A DNA stretch of 64,000 nucleotides from positions 32,489 to 96,488 of the forward strand of contig NZ_JBAVEJ010000048.1 in the NCBI RefSeq assembly GCF_049587675.1. Reading direction: 5' to 3'. Made by a program: the position numbers and the translations under genes. The notes beneath the pieces were generated by a model, which saw only the letters and a program-made list of their open reading frames with translations, was not told the DNA's origin and ran no database searches. Origin of the DNA: Sulfuricaulis sp049587675. GTDB lineage: Bacteria; Pseudomonadota; Gammaproteobacteria; Acidiferrobacterales; Sulfurifustaceae. This document shows, piece by piece, positions 16,706 to 25,568 of the stretch (positions are counted from its first letter, which is position 1; each line of letters begins with the position of its first letter).

Positions 16706-17572
16706 TTAGAGGCAACATGCGGTAATGCGATCGCGCCCGCCCAGATCCGGATAGCAAACGATATTACGATAGCCGAGCTGATGCAAAAGTTGGTCGATGG
16801 CGGCAGCCTGATCCCATGCGTGTTCGAATATAAGCAATGCAGCGGGTTTCAGGTACTCGCGGGCGGACAAGGCGATTTGGTGAATGGCAGCGAGTCCCTC
16901 AGGTCCGGCGGCCAGGGCTTGTTCAGGTTCGAAGCGCACGTCCCCCTGATGATCCAGATGCGGATCATTGGCGCGCACGTATGGCGGGTTGCTCACAATC
17001 ATATCCAGCCGCATGTCGTTCAGAGGTTCGAACCAGCTGCCTTCACGGAATTCAATATTGGTCAGGCCAAACTTTGCTGCGTTTGTGCGCGCGACTTCGA
17101 GCGCCGCCGGCAAAATGTCGGTGGCAATTAGGTGACATCGCGGACGTTCCTTCGCCAGCGCCAACGCAATCGCGCCGCAGCCGGTGCCGAGATCGGCGAT
17201 GGTCCATTCGGCGTCTCGTGGAATAAACGCCAGCGCCTTTTCCACCAGCAGCTCGGTTTCCGGACGCGGGATCAGGGTGGCAGGCGATACGTTGAACTCC
17301 AGGGACCAGAATTCGCGCATACCAGTGAGATAAGCGATAGGCTCTCCCTGCTTGCGCCGCGCAAGCAGCGCTTCAAGCCGTTGCTGCTGTTCGCCAGTTA
17401 ACGCGAAATGGCCACGCGTGAAGAGTCCACTGCGGTCGAAGCCGCACGCGTGCATGATAAGCACTTCCGCATCGAGCCGCGGCGTGGAACTGGTTGCTTG
17501 CAGTTCACGCGTGGCGGTTTGCAGTATTTCACTGATCGTCGGAGGCATTTTATGCAGGGCGGCGGGTTTCAT
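16706..17572 (-). CDS. prmC: Release-factor glutamine methyltransferase
   Basis: A 288-residue protein. An N-terminal helical domain (ISEILQTATRELQ...) precedes the Rossmann methyltransferase domain with IADLGTGCGAIALALA and the NPPYV catalytic motif. It methylates the glutamine of the GGQ motif of RF1, which is encoded just upstream. It starts two bases after the prfA stop. An internal ATG eight codons in (MPPTISEILQ) is an alternative start. Confidence 0.95.
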   Translation of the reverse strand: MKPAALHKMPPTISEILQTATRELQATSSTPRLDAEVLIMHACGFDRSGLFTRGHFALTGEQQQRLEALLARRKQGEPIAYLTGMREFWSLEFNVSPATLIPRPETELLVEKALAFIPRDAEWTIADLGTGCGAIALALAKERPRCHLIATDILPAALEVARTNAAKFGLTNIEFREGSWFEPLNDMRLDMIVSNPPYVRANDPHLDHQGDVRFEPEQALAAGPEGLAAIHQIALSAREYLKPAALLIFEHAWDQAAAIDQLLHQLGYRNIVCYPDLGGRDRITACCL

Positions 17573-17574
17573 GT

Positions 17575-18657
17575 TCAGGCATTCAACGTCGCCAGCAAAT
17601 CGGCCTGATCGGCGCTGCGCAGCGCATCGATGAGGTCATCGAGCTTGCCTTCCACGACCTGATCGAGTTTGTACAGCGTGAGATTGATGCGGTGGTCAGT
17701 CACGCGCCCCTGCGGAAAGTTATAGGTGCGAATGCGTTCCGATCGGTCGCCGGTGCCAACCAGGCTCTTGCGCGTGGCGGCCTCGTGTTCACGTTGTTTG
17801 CGCTGCTCGGCCTCGAGCAGGCGCGCGGACAGGATAGACATGGCGCGCGAGCGGTTCTTGTGCTGCGAGCGCTCGTCCTGGCATTCGACCACGATGCCCG
17901 TCGGCAGGTGCGTGATGCGGATCGCCGAATCGGTCTTGTTCACGTGCTGGCCGCCGGCGCCGGAGGCGCGGAAGGTATCGACCTTGAGCTCTGCCGGGTT
18001 GAGAGCGATGGCGTCCACTTCCTCCGCTTCCGGAAGCACCGCGACCGTGCAGGTCGAGGTGTGGATGCGTCCCTGGGCCTCGGTTTCGGGGACGCGCTGT
18101 ACGCGATGCGCGCCGGACTCGAACTTGAGACGCGAGTACACGTCTTTCCCGGCGATGCGGGCGATGATTTCCTTGTAGCCACCGTGTTCACCGGGGCTCT
18201 GGCTCATCACTTCCACGTCCCAGCCGTGGTTGGTGGCGTAATAGTTGTACATGCGGAACAGGTCGCCGGCGAAGATCGCCGATTCATCGCCACCGGCGGC
18301 GGCGCGGATTTCGAGAAAGATGTTTCGGTTGTCATTCGGGTCTTTCGGCAGTAGCAGCGCCTGGATCTCGGCTTCAAGTTTTTCGATAAGCCGCCGCGCC
18401 TCCGCGACTTCTTCCTGCGCCATCTCGCGGATGGTCGGATCTTCGTCCTTGAGCATGGCTTGCGCGGCTTCCAGTTGTTCGTGGGCCGCGCGGTAATCGC
18501 CATACAGCTTCACCACCGGATTGATTTCGGAATATTCCTGCGACAGCTTGCGGAACTGGTCCTGCTTGCCAATGACTTTGGGGTCGGAGAGCAGCCGTTC
18601 AATTTCCTCAAAGCGTTGCGCAAGGCTGGTGAGCCTTGTTTCGATGGAGGGGTTCAT
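17575..18657 (-). CDS. prfA: Peptide chain release factor 1
   Basis: A 360-residue protein of normal RF1 length. It carries the GGQ motif (ASGAGGQHVNKTDSAIRITHLP) for peptidyl-tRNA hydrolysis and, upstream, the RVPETEAQGRIHTSTCTVAVLP stretch. The stop-codon recognition region is RF1-like. It terminates translation at UAA and UAG. It lies between hemA (two bases upstream) and prmC (two bases downstream), the classical gene order. Confidence 0.97.
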   Translation of the reverse strand: MNPSIETRLTSLAQRFEEIERLLSDPKVIGKQDQFRKLSQEYSEINPVVKLYGDYRAAHEQLEAAQAMLKDEDPTIREMAQEEVAEARRLIEKLEAEIQALLLPKDPNDNRNIFLEIRAAAGGDESAIFAGDLFRMYNYYATNHGWDVEVMSQSPGEHGGYKEIIARIAGKDVYSRLKFESGAHRVQRVPETEAQGRIHTSTCTVAVLPEAEEVDAIALNPAELKVDTFRASGAGGQHVNKTDSAIRITHLPTGIVVECQDERSQHKNRSRAMSILSARLLEAEQRKQREHEAATRKSLVGTGDRSERIRTYNFPQGRVTDHRINLTLYKLDQVVEGKLDDLIDALRSADQADLLATLNA

Positions 18658-18659
18658 CC

Positions 18660-19916
18660 TTACTCTTCGTGGAGGCCGAACAGGCGGCGCGCGGCCTCGA
18701 GCAGGGCGCCGTTGCCGTCATGATCCGCCTTGCGCAGAACGTCGGTGGGGGCGTGGGTGAATTTGTTGGTCAGCGCGCGCGCAAGCTGTTCGATAACCTT
18801 CGCCGGGTCCTCGCCGTGGGCGAGGCGCCGGCGCGCGCGTTCCACCTCGGCCTCACGCAGGGCATCGGCCGATTCACGGAGCGCGCGGATCGTGGGCACG
18901 GCATCGAGGGATTTCACCCAGTGCATGAAATCCACGACCTGGGTATCGATGATCTTTTCCGCATCGCGCGCGGCCTCCTGGCGCGATTCCATGTTCTCCT
19001 GCACCACTTCCTTGAGATCATCGATGGTGTAGAGATATACGTCATTGAGTTCGCCGACCTCAGCCTCGATATCGCGCGGCACGGCGATGTCCAGCATGAA
19101 CATCGGACGGTGCTTGCGCGCTTTCAGGGCCCGTTCCACCGTGCCCTTGCCGAGGATGGGTAGCTGGCTGGCGGTGGAAGCAATGACAATGTCAGCGTCG
19201 GCAAGACGTGTCGGCATTTCCGCGAGCGAAATGCCCTCGGCGTTGAACTGGCCGGCCAGCAGTTGCGCGCGCTCGACGGTGCGGTTGGCGAAGATCATGT
19301 GACCGGCATCGTGATCCCTGAGGTGGCGCGCGCAGAGTTCGATCATGTCGCCCGCGCCGATCATCAGCACCGTCTGTTCCGAGAGCTTGTTGAAAATCTG
19401 CTCGGCCAGGCGCACCGCGGCTGAGGCGACCGAGACCGCGCTCGCGCCGATCGCCGTGTCGGTGCGCACCTGTTTGGCGACGGTGAAGGTCTGCTGAAAC
19501 AGGCGATTCAGGATTTTTCCGGTGACGCCGGCCTTGTGCGCGGTCGCGAAGGCCTCTTTCATTTGTCCGAGGATTTGCGGTTCGCCCAGGATCATGGAGT
19601 CGAGCCCGGCCGCGACGCGGAACACATGCTTTACCGCCTCTTGGTCGGGATGACGGTAAAGATAGGGATGAATGTCGCCGCGGTTCAGTCGGTGATAGTG
19701 GCAGAACCATTCGATGACCTGTTCGTCGTGCGCAGGCTCGAGCCCGCAATAGAGCTCGGTGCGATTGCAGGTGGAGACGATCGTCGCCTCGCTGACGCCG
19801 CCGCTGCCGGTCACTTCATGCAAGGCGTTGACCAGCTTGTCGGTGGCGAACGCCGCCTTCTCGCGGATATCGACCGGCGCTGTGTGATGATTGATACCAA
19901 AGGCGAGCAGGTGCAT
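18660..19916 (-). CDS. hemA: Glutamyl-tRNA reductase
   Basis: A 418-residue protein. The catalytic cysteine is C50 in STCNRTELYC; QILGQMKEAF and the NADPH-binding domain (VLMIGAGDMIELCARHL) follow, then the C-terminal dimerisation helices. It makes glutamate-1-semialdehyde, the first committed step of C5-pathway tetrapyrrole synthesis. It begins the minus-strand hemA-prfA-prmC-moeB-JAMM block. A cstA-type gene ends 58 bases upstream on the same strand. Confidence 0.97.
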   Translation of the reverse strand: MHLLAFGINHHTAPVDIREKAAFATDKLVNALHEVTGSGGVSEATIVSTCNRTELYCGLEPAHDEQVIEWFCHYHRLNRGDIHPYLYRHPDQEAVKHVFRVAAGLDSMILGEPQILGQMKEAFATAHKAGVTGKILNRLFQQTFTVAKQVRTDTAIGASAVSVASAAVRLAEQIFNKLSEQTVLMIGAGDMIELCARHLRDHDAGHMIFANRTVERAQLLAGQFNAEGISLAEMPTRLADADIVIASTASQLPILGKGTVERALKARKHRPMFMLDIAVPRDIEAEVGELNDVYLYTIDDLKEVVQENMESRQEAARDAEKIIDTQVVDFMHWVKSLDAVPTIRALRESADALREAEVERARRRLAHGEDPAKVIEQLARALTNKFTHAPTDVLRKADHDGNGALLEAARRLFGLHEE

Positions 19917-19974
19917 GCAGAAAACCGGGTAATAGGCGCTATTGCCTGCGATTTTGACCCATCAGGGTCCGCTG

Positions 19975-21666
19975 TCAAGTTTGGGGCGGCCGCGGCGACT
20001 TCAATGCGTTAAGGGTCAGGAATGTTACCCCGAGTTCCGTGGTTATTAATAGGATGGCCAGCAGGAGCAATATCCAGCGATTGTCCGACCACCACTGCAT
20101 CATCAGCACGCCCAGCCCCCAATTGGCGGCAACCAGCAGGAAAACCAGCGGCACGATCACCGCCGCCACAGGTCGTTCCAGGTGCCGCAGTGCCACGGCC
20201 AGCAAGGCGAATCCGAGAATGGCAAGGAACTGGTCGGTCACGCCGAAGAGCGGCCATAGCGCGAGCCCGCCGCGGCCATGACCGTCATGCAGCGCAAGCA
20301 GAGCCGACAAACCGACGGCTGTCGCGATCAAAGCTTTTTCATTGCCCGGGATGAAAGCGGGATAGCGCTCGGTCAACCCGGAGAGCAGCTGTTTTTGTGC
20401 GCGCAGCCCGGCCTCCAGAGTTGCGACAAGCAGGCCGATAACCACTACTGCCATGAGCGAGCGTGCGAACTCCATGTCCAATCCCAGTCCCGCAGCGTGA
20501 CGCGCAAATCCGTTGATATATAGTTCGGGGACAGCGTGCAAATCCATGAATGTTTCCCATGACGTGTAACGCTGGTTCCAGTCCTGGACGTTCGGCAGTC
20601 CGGTGCTCCCGATGATGATGGCGCTCAATGCCAGCAGCCCCAGCGCCAAGGCTCCGCCGTAACCGATATAGCGTGCGTCGGCTTCGCGTTTCATTTGGCG
20701 CACGGTGACGGCATTGGCGACCAGCAGGTGAAACCCCGCCACGGCGCCGGAAGTGAGTGTCACGAACAGCCACGGAAGTGTATCCGGAATGCCGGGGCCT
20801 GAGTGGAATTCCGGCGCCACCAGGCTGGGCTGATCGATCATCACTACGGTGAAAAAAATCAAAAGGGATGTCCCCAGCAGCAGCGCGGTGAGATAGCCGC
20901 GCGGACGCATCAGTTTCCACATCGGCAGGCGCGTGACGTAATAGCCGTAGGAGAACAGAAGCATGACCCAGACCACCGTGGCATCGAACGGGAAATACGA
21001 CTCGGCCGTTTCGAGATGCAGCGCTCCGGTAAAGCTCAGCGGATAATCGCCGAGCAGCCACACGACCATGAGACTCAAGGCGAGCGCGATCAGGGAGGCA
21101 GGAATAATCTCGAAGTCTTCCCTGCCACGCAGAAAATTTCCCAGGGGCAGCGCCAATGCAGTGACGATCCAGAATGGCAGCACCGAAGCGGGAAACGCCG
21201 ACAGGAGTTGCGCCGCCAGCGTGGCGCAGACCGAATTCATGATGAGCAATAGCAGAAACGCGACCAGCGCAAAGAGTCCGTGTGCCGGAGCGCCCAGCAG
21301 ACGCGCGGCGATTTCGGCCGGATTGCGGCCGGGATAATGCAGGGACAACCACAGCGCGCCCAGCCCGTAAGTGCCGGCCGCGACCACGGTGCCGACCACG
21401 GCCCATAGAAAAGCCGGAACCCATCCCCATATTAATGAAGTGATGCCGCCGGTAATGGCGGCGCCGGCGGCAAGCGAAGCCACATGGTGACCGAAGAGCA
21501 GGTGGCGGCCGAACACGCCGGATTCGGCCTCGGCAGGCCGGTCGGGCGAAGGTGTACTATAATCTTCCCCAAGGCGGAAGACGCCCAACTTCAGAAGCTT
21601 GGAGTAGAAGCGGTAGCCAAAGGCAAATACCACCACGACCATGATCAGCAAAACCAGTGAATTCAT
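19975..21666 (-). CDS. cstA: CstA family transporter (carbon-starvation/pyruvate or peptide carrier)
   Basis: A 563-residue membrane protein with about sixteen hydrophobic segments. Family motifs include LFGHHVASLAAGAAITGG, GRNPAEIAARLLG, TVRQMKREADARYIGYGG and LFGVTDQFLAILGF. It is shorter than the roughly 700-residue enteric CstA and belongs to the compact form of the family. Family knowledge: CstA and BtsT-type proteins import pyruvate or peptides under starvation. It stands between hemA and the TPR-lolB-ispE block, where these two groups are usually directly divergent. Confidence 0.88.
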   Translation of the reverse strand: MNSLVLLIMVVVVFAFGYRFYSKLLKLGVFRLGEDYSTPSPDRPAEAESGVFGRHLLFGHHVASLAAGAAITGGITSLIWGWVPAFLWAVVGTVVAAGTYGLGALWLSLHYPGRNPAEIAARLLGAPAHGLFALVAFLLLLIMNSVCATLAAQLLSAFPASVLPFWIVTALALPLGNFLRGREDFEIIPASLIALALSLMVVWLLGDYPLSFTGALHLETAESYFPFDATVVWVMLLFSYGYYVTRLPMWKLMRPRGYLTALLLGTSLLIFFTVVMIDQPSLVAPEFHSGPGIPDTLPWLFVTLTSGAVAGFHLLVANAVTVRQMKREADARYIGYGGALALGLLALSAIIIGSTGLPNVQDWNQRYTSWETFMDLHAVPELYINGFARHAAGLGLDMEFARSLMAVVVIGLLVATLEAGLRAQKQLLSGLTERYPAFIPGNEKALIATAVGLSALLALHDGHGRGGLALWPLFGVTDQFLAILGFALLAVALRHLERPVAAVIVPLVFLLVAANWGLGVLMMQWWSDNRWILLLLAILLITTELGVTFLTLNALKSPRPPQT

Positions 21667-21855
21667 GATATGTCCGCGCCGTTAGGCGCAATCTGAATAG
21701 TATCCCGATACCAGTCCTGTTCGCCGGTTGCGCACCTATTCTGGATAATAGAGACTTGTAATGACTATTTTAGATGGTGCGGTGAAACTCCGCGCGCAGC
21801 GGCGGTCATAAAGACACTCAGCCTGTCATCTTTAGCTGTTCGAGAACTACTATAT

Positions 21856-23586
21856 ATGATCATTTCCCGTTTTAACGTCATCCCGGTTTTATTGACATTT
21901 TCCTTGCTGACGGCCTGTGCCGGCACGGCGCAGACCGGGCCGTCGCACGAAGCGACTCCGCCGGCCGCCAAGGCCGAAGAGACCCTCCCCAAGGTCAACC
22001 TGGACCAGGAAATGCTTTATGACATCCTGGTGGGCGAGATGGCCGGTCAGCGGGGCCAGATCGGTGTGGCAGCGGCAACCCTCGGCAAGGTGGCGCAGGA
22101 GACGCGCGATCCGCGTGTTGCCGAGCGCGCGACGCTGGCCGCACTTTATGCCAAGCGTTATGACGAGGCGATACAGTCGGCGCAACTGTGGATTGATTTG
22201 CAGCCAGGCGATGCCGAGGCCAGAGAAGCGATGATCAGTGCGCTGCTCGAGCTTGACCGGGTCGCGGAGGCCAAGAGCCAGTTCGAGGCGCTTTTCGGCC
22301 TGGAGGAAACCCGCCGCAACCTGGATCAGGCTTACCTGCGCGCTGCCGCGGTGCTGGGACGTGCCAGCAATCGAGCCGCGGCGATCGATGTGATGCAATC
22401 CCTGGTCGCGCTGAATCCGCGCAGTGCCTCGGCGCATTTCGCCATGGCGCATCTCATGGTCCGTGGTGGAGACCTGGATAAAGCCCTGGCAACCATCGAC
22501 GAGGTACTGAAACTGCGTCCGGACTGGGAGGAGGCGGCGCTGTTCAAGGCGCGTCTTCTGCTCTCACAGAAAGATCCGGACAAGGCACGCGCCTTTTTTG
22601 AATCGTTCCTCGATCGCAACCCGCGCGCGACCAACGTCCGGCTCAATTATGCGCGTTTCCTGATCGACCAGAAGGAATGGCAGAAAGCGCTCGTGGAGTT
22701 CAAACGCGTGGCCGCGGACGCCCCGGACGATGCCGACACTATTTATGCCGTGGGCCTGCTATCGCTGCAGAACAACCGTCTGGAAGAGGCGGAGAAATAT
22801 CTGAAACGCGCTCTCGAGCTCCGCCCGGAGAACGATCAGGCGCGACTGTATCTGGGGCAGGTCGCCGAACAAGGCAAGCGTTACGCGGAAGCCGTCCATT
22901 GGTACCGCGAGGTGGATGCCGGTGAATATTATTTCGAGGCGCAGTTACGGATCGGTGTGGTGCTGGCGAGGCAGGGCGATCTGGCCGGAGCGCGCCGGCA
23001 ACTGGATGGCATCAAGGCGCAAAACGATCAGCAGCGCGTGCAAGTGGCGCTCGCCCAGGAAACGATTCTGCGCGAGGCCAAACTGTATCGCGAGGCGCTA
23101 GAAGTACTGAATGCCGCGATCCAAGCTGTGCCCGGAGACAAGGACCTGCTCTATGCCCGTTCCCTGGCGGCCGAGAAACTCGGTATGCTCGACGTGACCG
23201 AACACGACCTGCGCGAAATCCTTCAGCATGACCCGAAGAACGTCAACGCGCTCAACGCACTTGGTTACACGCTCACGGACCGCACCACGCGTTTCCAGGA
23301 AGCGCTTGAATTGCTGAATCAGGCGATCGCGCTGAAACCGGACGACGCTTACATCATGGACAGCATGGGTTGGCTGCAATACCGGCTCGGTAATTACGCG
23401 GAATCGGTGAAATACCTCAGGCGCGCGCTGGACATACGCAACGACGCGGAAATCGCCGCGCATCTCGGCGAGGTGCTGTGGGTCATGGGCAATCATCGCG
23501 AAGCCGAGTCCGTCTGGAACAGCGCGCTGCGCGAAACGCCGGATAACGAAGCGCTTAACGGCGTCATCAAGAAATTCAAACCATGA
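21856..23586 (+). CDS. TPR-repeat lipoprotein
   Basis: A 576-residue protein. A lipoprotein signal peptide ends in LLTACAG (lipobox cysteine near residue 21). The remainder is a series of tetratricopeptide repeats, for example AAIDVMQSLVALNPRSASAHF, LEEAEKYLKRALELRPEND and ALELLNQAIALKPDDAYIMD. It is presumably anchored to an envelope membrane and serves as an interaction scaffold. Its stop overlaps the lolB start as ATGA, so the two are coupled. This TPR-lolB-ispE order is common in gammaproteobacteria. Confidence 0.9.
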   Translation: MIISRFNVIPVLLTFSLLTACAGTAQTGPSHEATPPAAKAEETLPKVNLDQEMLYDILVGEMAGQRGQIGVAAATLGKVAQETRDPRVAERATLAALYAKRYDEAIQSAQLWIDLQPGDAEAREAMISALLELDRVAEAKSQFEALFGLEETRRNLDQAYLRAAAVLGRASNRAAAIDVMQSLVALNPRSASAHFAMAHLMVRGGDLDKALATIDEVLKLRPDWEEAALFKARLLLSQKDPDKARAFFESFLDRNPRATNVRLNYARFLIDQKEWQKALVEFKRVAADAPDDADTIYAVGLLSLQNNRLEEAEKYLKRALELRPENDQARLYLGQVAEQGKRYAEAVHWYREVDAGEYYFEAQLRIGVVLARQGDLAGARRQLDGIKAQNDQQRVQVALAQETILREAKLYREALEVLNAAIQAVPGDKDLLYARSLAAEKLGMLDVTEHDLREILQHDPKNVNALNALGYTLTDRTTRFQEALELLNQAIALKPDDAYIMDSMGWLQYRLGNYAESVKYLRRALDIRNDAEIAAHLGEVLWVMGNHREAESVWNSALRETPDNEALNGVIKKFKP

Positions 23587-24218
23587 GATATGCGGCGGGC
23601 CTCCTTGGCCTGACCGCGCTCGCGGCCGGGTGCGCTACCGCACCTGCGCTTCCCCCGGTCGAGAATCCCGCCGCCACCTGGCAGGCGCGACAGACGGAAT
23701 TGCGCCCGATTACGACCTGGAAAATCCAGGGGCGCATGTCGATGCGCACGGCCGAGGAGGGCTGGCAAGCGTCGCTGAGTTGGGTGCGCGAGGGTGACCG
23801 GCATCGCATCGATATCATCGGTCCCCTGGGGCGCGGGCATTTGCGATTGACGCGAGACAACCAGGGAGCGGAATTGCGCGATGCCGATCAGCATAGCTGG
23901 CACGCGGAAAATCCGGAGCAACTTTTATACCAGACCACCGGCTGGCTCTTGCCGCTCGATGGGCTCAATTACTGGGTTCTCGGCCTGCCTTTGCCCGATT
24001 CCGCTGCAAGCCAGGAGCTGGACCCGCAGGGACGCTTGAAAACGCTGTCCCAGTCCGGCTGGGACATTCGCTTTCTGGAATACGCCCGCTACGGTGCCCT
24101 CGACTTGCCGAGTAAACTCTTCATCAAGAGACAGGGCCGTGGCATGAACGGCAGCCCGGCCAATGATGCCACGCTCGAAGTGCGACTGGTCATCGAACGC
24201 TGGGCATTATCCAAATAA
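23583..24218 (+). CDS. lolB: LolB, outer-membrane lipoprotein receptor
   Basis: A 211-residue lipoprotein. The signal peptide (GLLGLTALAAGCA) ends at a lipobox cysteine. The mature part has the LolB pattern: TTWKIQGRMSMRTAEEGWQASLSW, GPLGRGHLRL, YQTTGWLLPLDGLNYWVLGLP, and ends in VRLVIERW. It takes lipoproteins from LolA and inserts them into the outer membrane. It is translationally coupled to the TPR lipoprotein and 20 bases from ispE. Confidence 0.94.
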   Translation: MRYAAGLLGLTALAAGCATAPALPPVENPAATWQARQTELRPITTWKIQGRMSMRTAEEGWQASLSWVREGDRHRIDIIGPLGRGHLRLTRDNQGAELRDADQHSWHAENPEQLLYQTTGWLLPLDGLNYWVLGLPLPDSAASQELDPQGRLKTLSQSGWDIRFLEYARYGALDLPSKLFIKRQGRGMNGSPANDATLEVRLVIERWALSK

Positions 24219-24238
24219 ATATAAACAGGAGTTTCGGG

Positions 24239-25069
24239 ATGCAAACCTGGCCGGCGCCGGCAAAGCTGAATCATTTTCTTCGTATCACGGGACGGCGCGC
24301 GGACGGTTATCACAGCTTGCAGACGGTTTTCCAGTTTCTCGATTACGGCGATGAACTGGAATTCACGATGACGGACGATGCACGCGTCACGCGCACCACG
24401 CCGTTTCCCGGAGTGGACGAGGACAAGGACCTGGCGGTACGCGCCGCGCGGCTGCTGCAAGAGACTACCGGTATCCGCCGCGGTGTGCAAATCCGTCTGA
24501 CCAAGCGCATCCCCGCCGGTGGCGGGCTCGGGGGTGGCAGTTCCGATGCCGCCACGACCCTTCTGGCCTTGAATGAGCTGTGGGACGCGAAGCTTTCCCG
24601 CACGGAACTCGCCACGCTGGGGCTCAGGCTTGGCACGGATGTGCCGGTCTTCGTCCGGGGGCAGGCGGCCTGGGCCGAAGGGATTGGAGAAATCCTGACC
24701 CCCATCGAGCCGGAAGAGGCTTGGTATCTGGTGGTGGTGCCACCGGTGCATGTCTCCACGGCGCAGGTTTTTGCCGACCCTGAATTGACACGTTATAGCC
24801 CGCCCCTCACAATACGCGACTTTCACGCAGGGCGTGGGCTGCAAAACGACCTGGAACCGCTGGTGCGCAACCGCTATCCGGAGGTGGACCGCGCGATACG
24901 GCTGCTGGCCGAGTTCGGCGCGCCACGCATGTCGGGTTCGGGCGGCTGCGTGTTCCTGAAGGTGACGGGGGCGGACCACGGCCGGAAGATTCTGGAAAGA
25001 ATTCCCAAACCGTTTTCCGGTTTTGTGGCGCGAGGGATGAACCGGCATCCTTTATATATGGTTCGGTGA
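24239..25069 (+). CDS. ispE: 4-diphosphocytidyl-2-C-methyl-D-erythritol kinase
   Basis: A 276-residue GHMP kinase. The N-terminal WPAPAKLNHFLRITGRRADGYH carries the substrate lysine, the glycine-rich GGGLGGGSSDAATTL is the ATP loop, and RMSGSGGCVFL is motif III. It phosphorylates CDP-methylerythritol in the non-mevalonate isoprenoid pathway. AGGAG at 24228-24232 precedes the ATG. It is followed by tRNA-Gln, as in many gammaproteobacteria. Confidence 0.96.
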   Translation: MQTWPAPAKLNHFLRITGRRADGYHSLQTVFQFLDYGDELEFTMTDDARVTRTTPFPGVDEDKDLAVRAARLLQETTGIRRGVQIRLTKRIPAGGGLGGGSSDAATTLLALNELWDAKLSRTELATLGLRLGTDVPVFVRGQAAWAEGIGEILTPIEPEEAWYLVVVPPVHVSTAQVFADPELTRYSPPLTIRDFHAGRGLQNDLEPLVRNRYPEVDRAIRLLAEFGAPRMSGSGGCVFLKVTGADHGRKILERIPKPFSGFVARGMNRHPLYMVR

Positions 25070-25197
25070 TATTCAGATTCGGGACCGCGTGTTCGGCGCC
25101 CGTCGTTGCCTCCGGTATTCTGACGTACAGGGACGTACTAATGCCGCGGGAGGCAGGATGCCGAGAGCGGCCTGGGTTCGGACGGTTTCGTTATTAC

Positions 25198-25272
25198 TGG
25201 GGCGTAGCCAAGCGGTAAGGCACCGGATTTTGATTCCGGCATTCCCAGGTTCGAATCCTGGCGCCCCAACCA
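25198..25272 (+). tRNA. tRNA-Gln (anticodon TTG)
   Basis: A 75-base cloverleaf. The acceptor TGGGGCG pairs with CGCCCCA, the discriminator is A and CCA is encoded. The D arm is GCC...GGTAAGGC, the anticodon stem CCGGA/TCCGG has the loop TTTTGAT with anticodon TTG, and the T arm is CCAGG-TTCGAAT-CCTGG. The last 20 bases of the T arm and acceptor (with one base beyond) are repeated at 25511-25530. Confidence 0.97.
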
Positions 25273-25530
25273 GATTTTGTAGTTGATGTGCCAGGATGAG
25301 AAGCTGACGGGTTCGACAAATTCGCCGGGGCGAGATGGAGCGATTGCGATTCACTGAATCGCGCTACATCGAGCGGGCTTGCCATGGATGGCAAGCCCTG
25401 GAGTTCTTAGCGAGATAGGAAGATCGAGCTTAGAACTGAATTTGGACAGGCGCGAAGCGACTGGCCCGAGCCACTTTGTGGCGAGGGCGAGCCCCAGGGA
25501 CGGGGCGAGCAATCCTGGCGCCCCAACCAG
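25273..25530. repeat. Hairpin-rich insert bounded by a duplicated tRNA-Gln 3' end
   Basis: AATCCTGGCGCCCCAACCAG occurs at 25254-25273 (tRNA end) and again at 25511-25530. Between the copies, hairpins follow one another: GCGATTC/GAATCGC (25346-25362), GGGCTTGCC/GGCAAGCCC (25375-25398), AGTTCTTAGC/GCTTAGAACT with one mismatch (25402-25437), GCCAC/GTGGC (25470-25482) and GCCCC/GGGGC (25491-25506). No convincing protein is encoded. The repeated tRNA end looks like an attachment-site-type duplication, or the end of a second, replaced tRNA copy. It may be transcribed with the tRNA as leader RNA of prs. Confidence 0.75.
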
Positions 25531-25568
25531 TTTATGTATTGGATCACCCGTATCACAGGGGAAATCGC

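Noticed and set aside
25476..25568. N-terminal extension of Prs into the hairpin region
   Set aside because: The extension encodes tRNA-derived sequence; the GTG at 25569 has a proper ribosome-binding site and gives the normal length.
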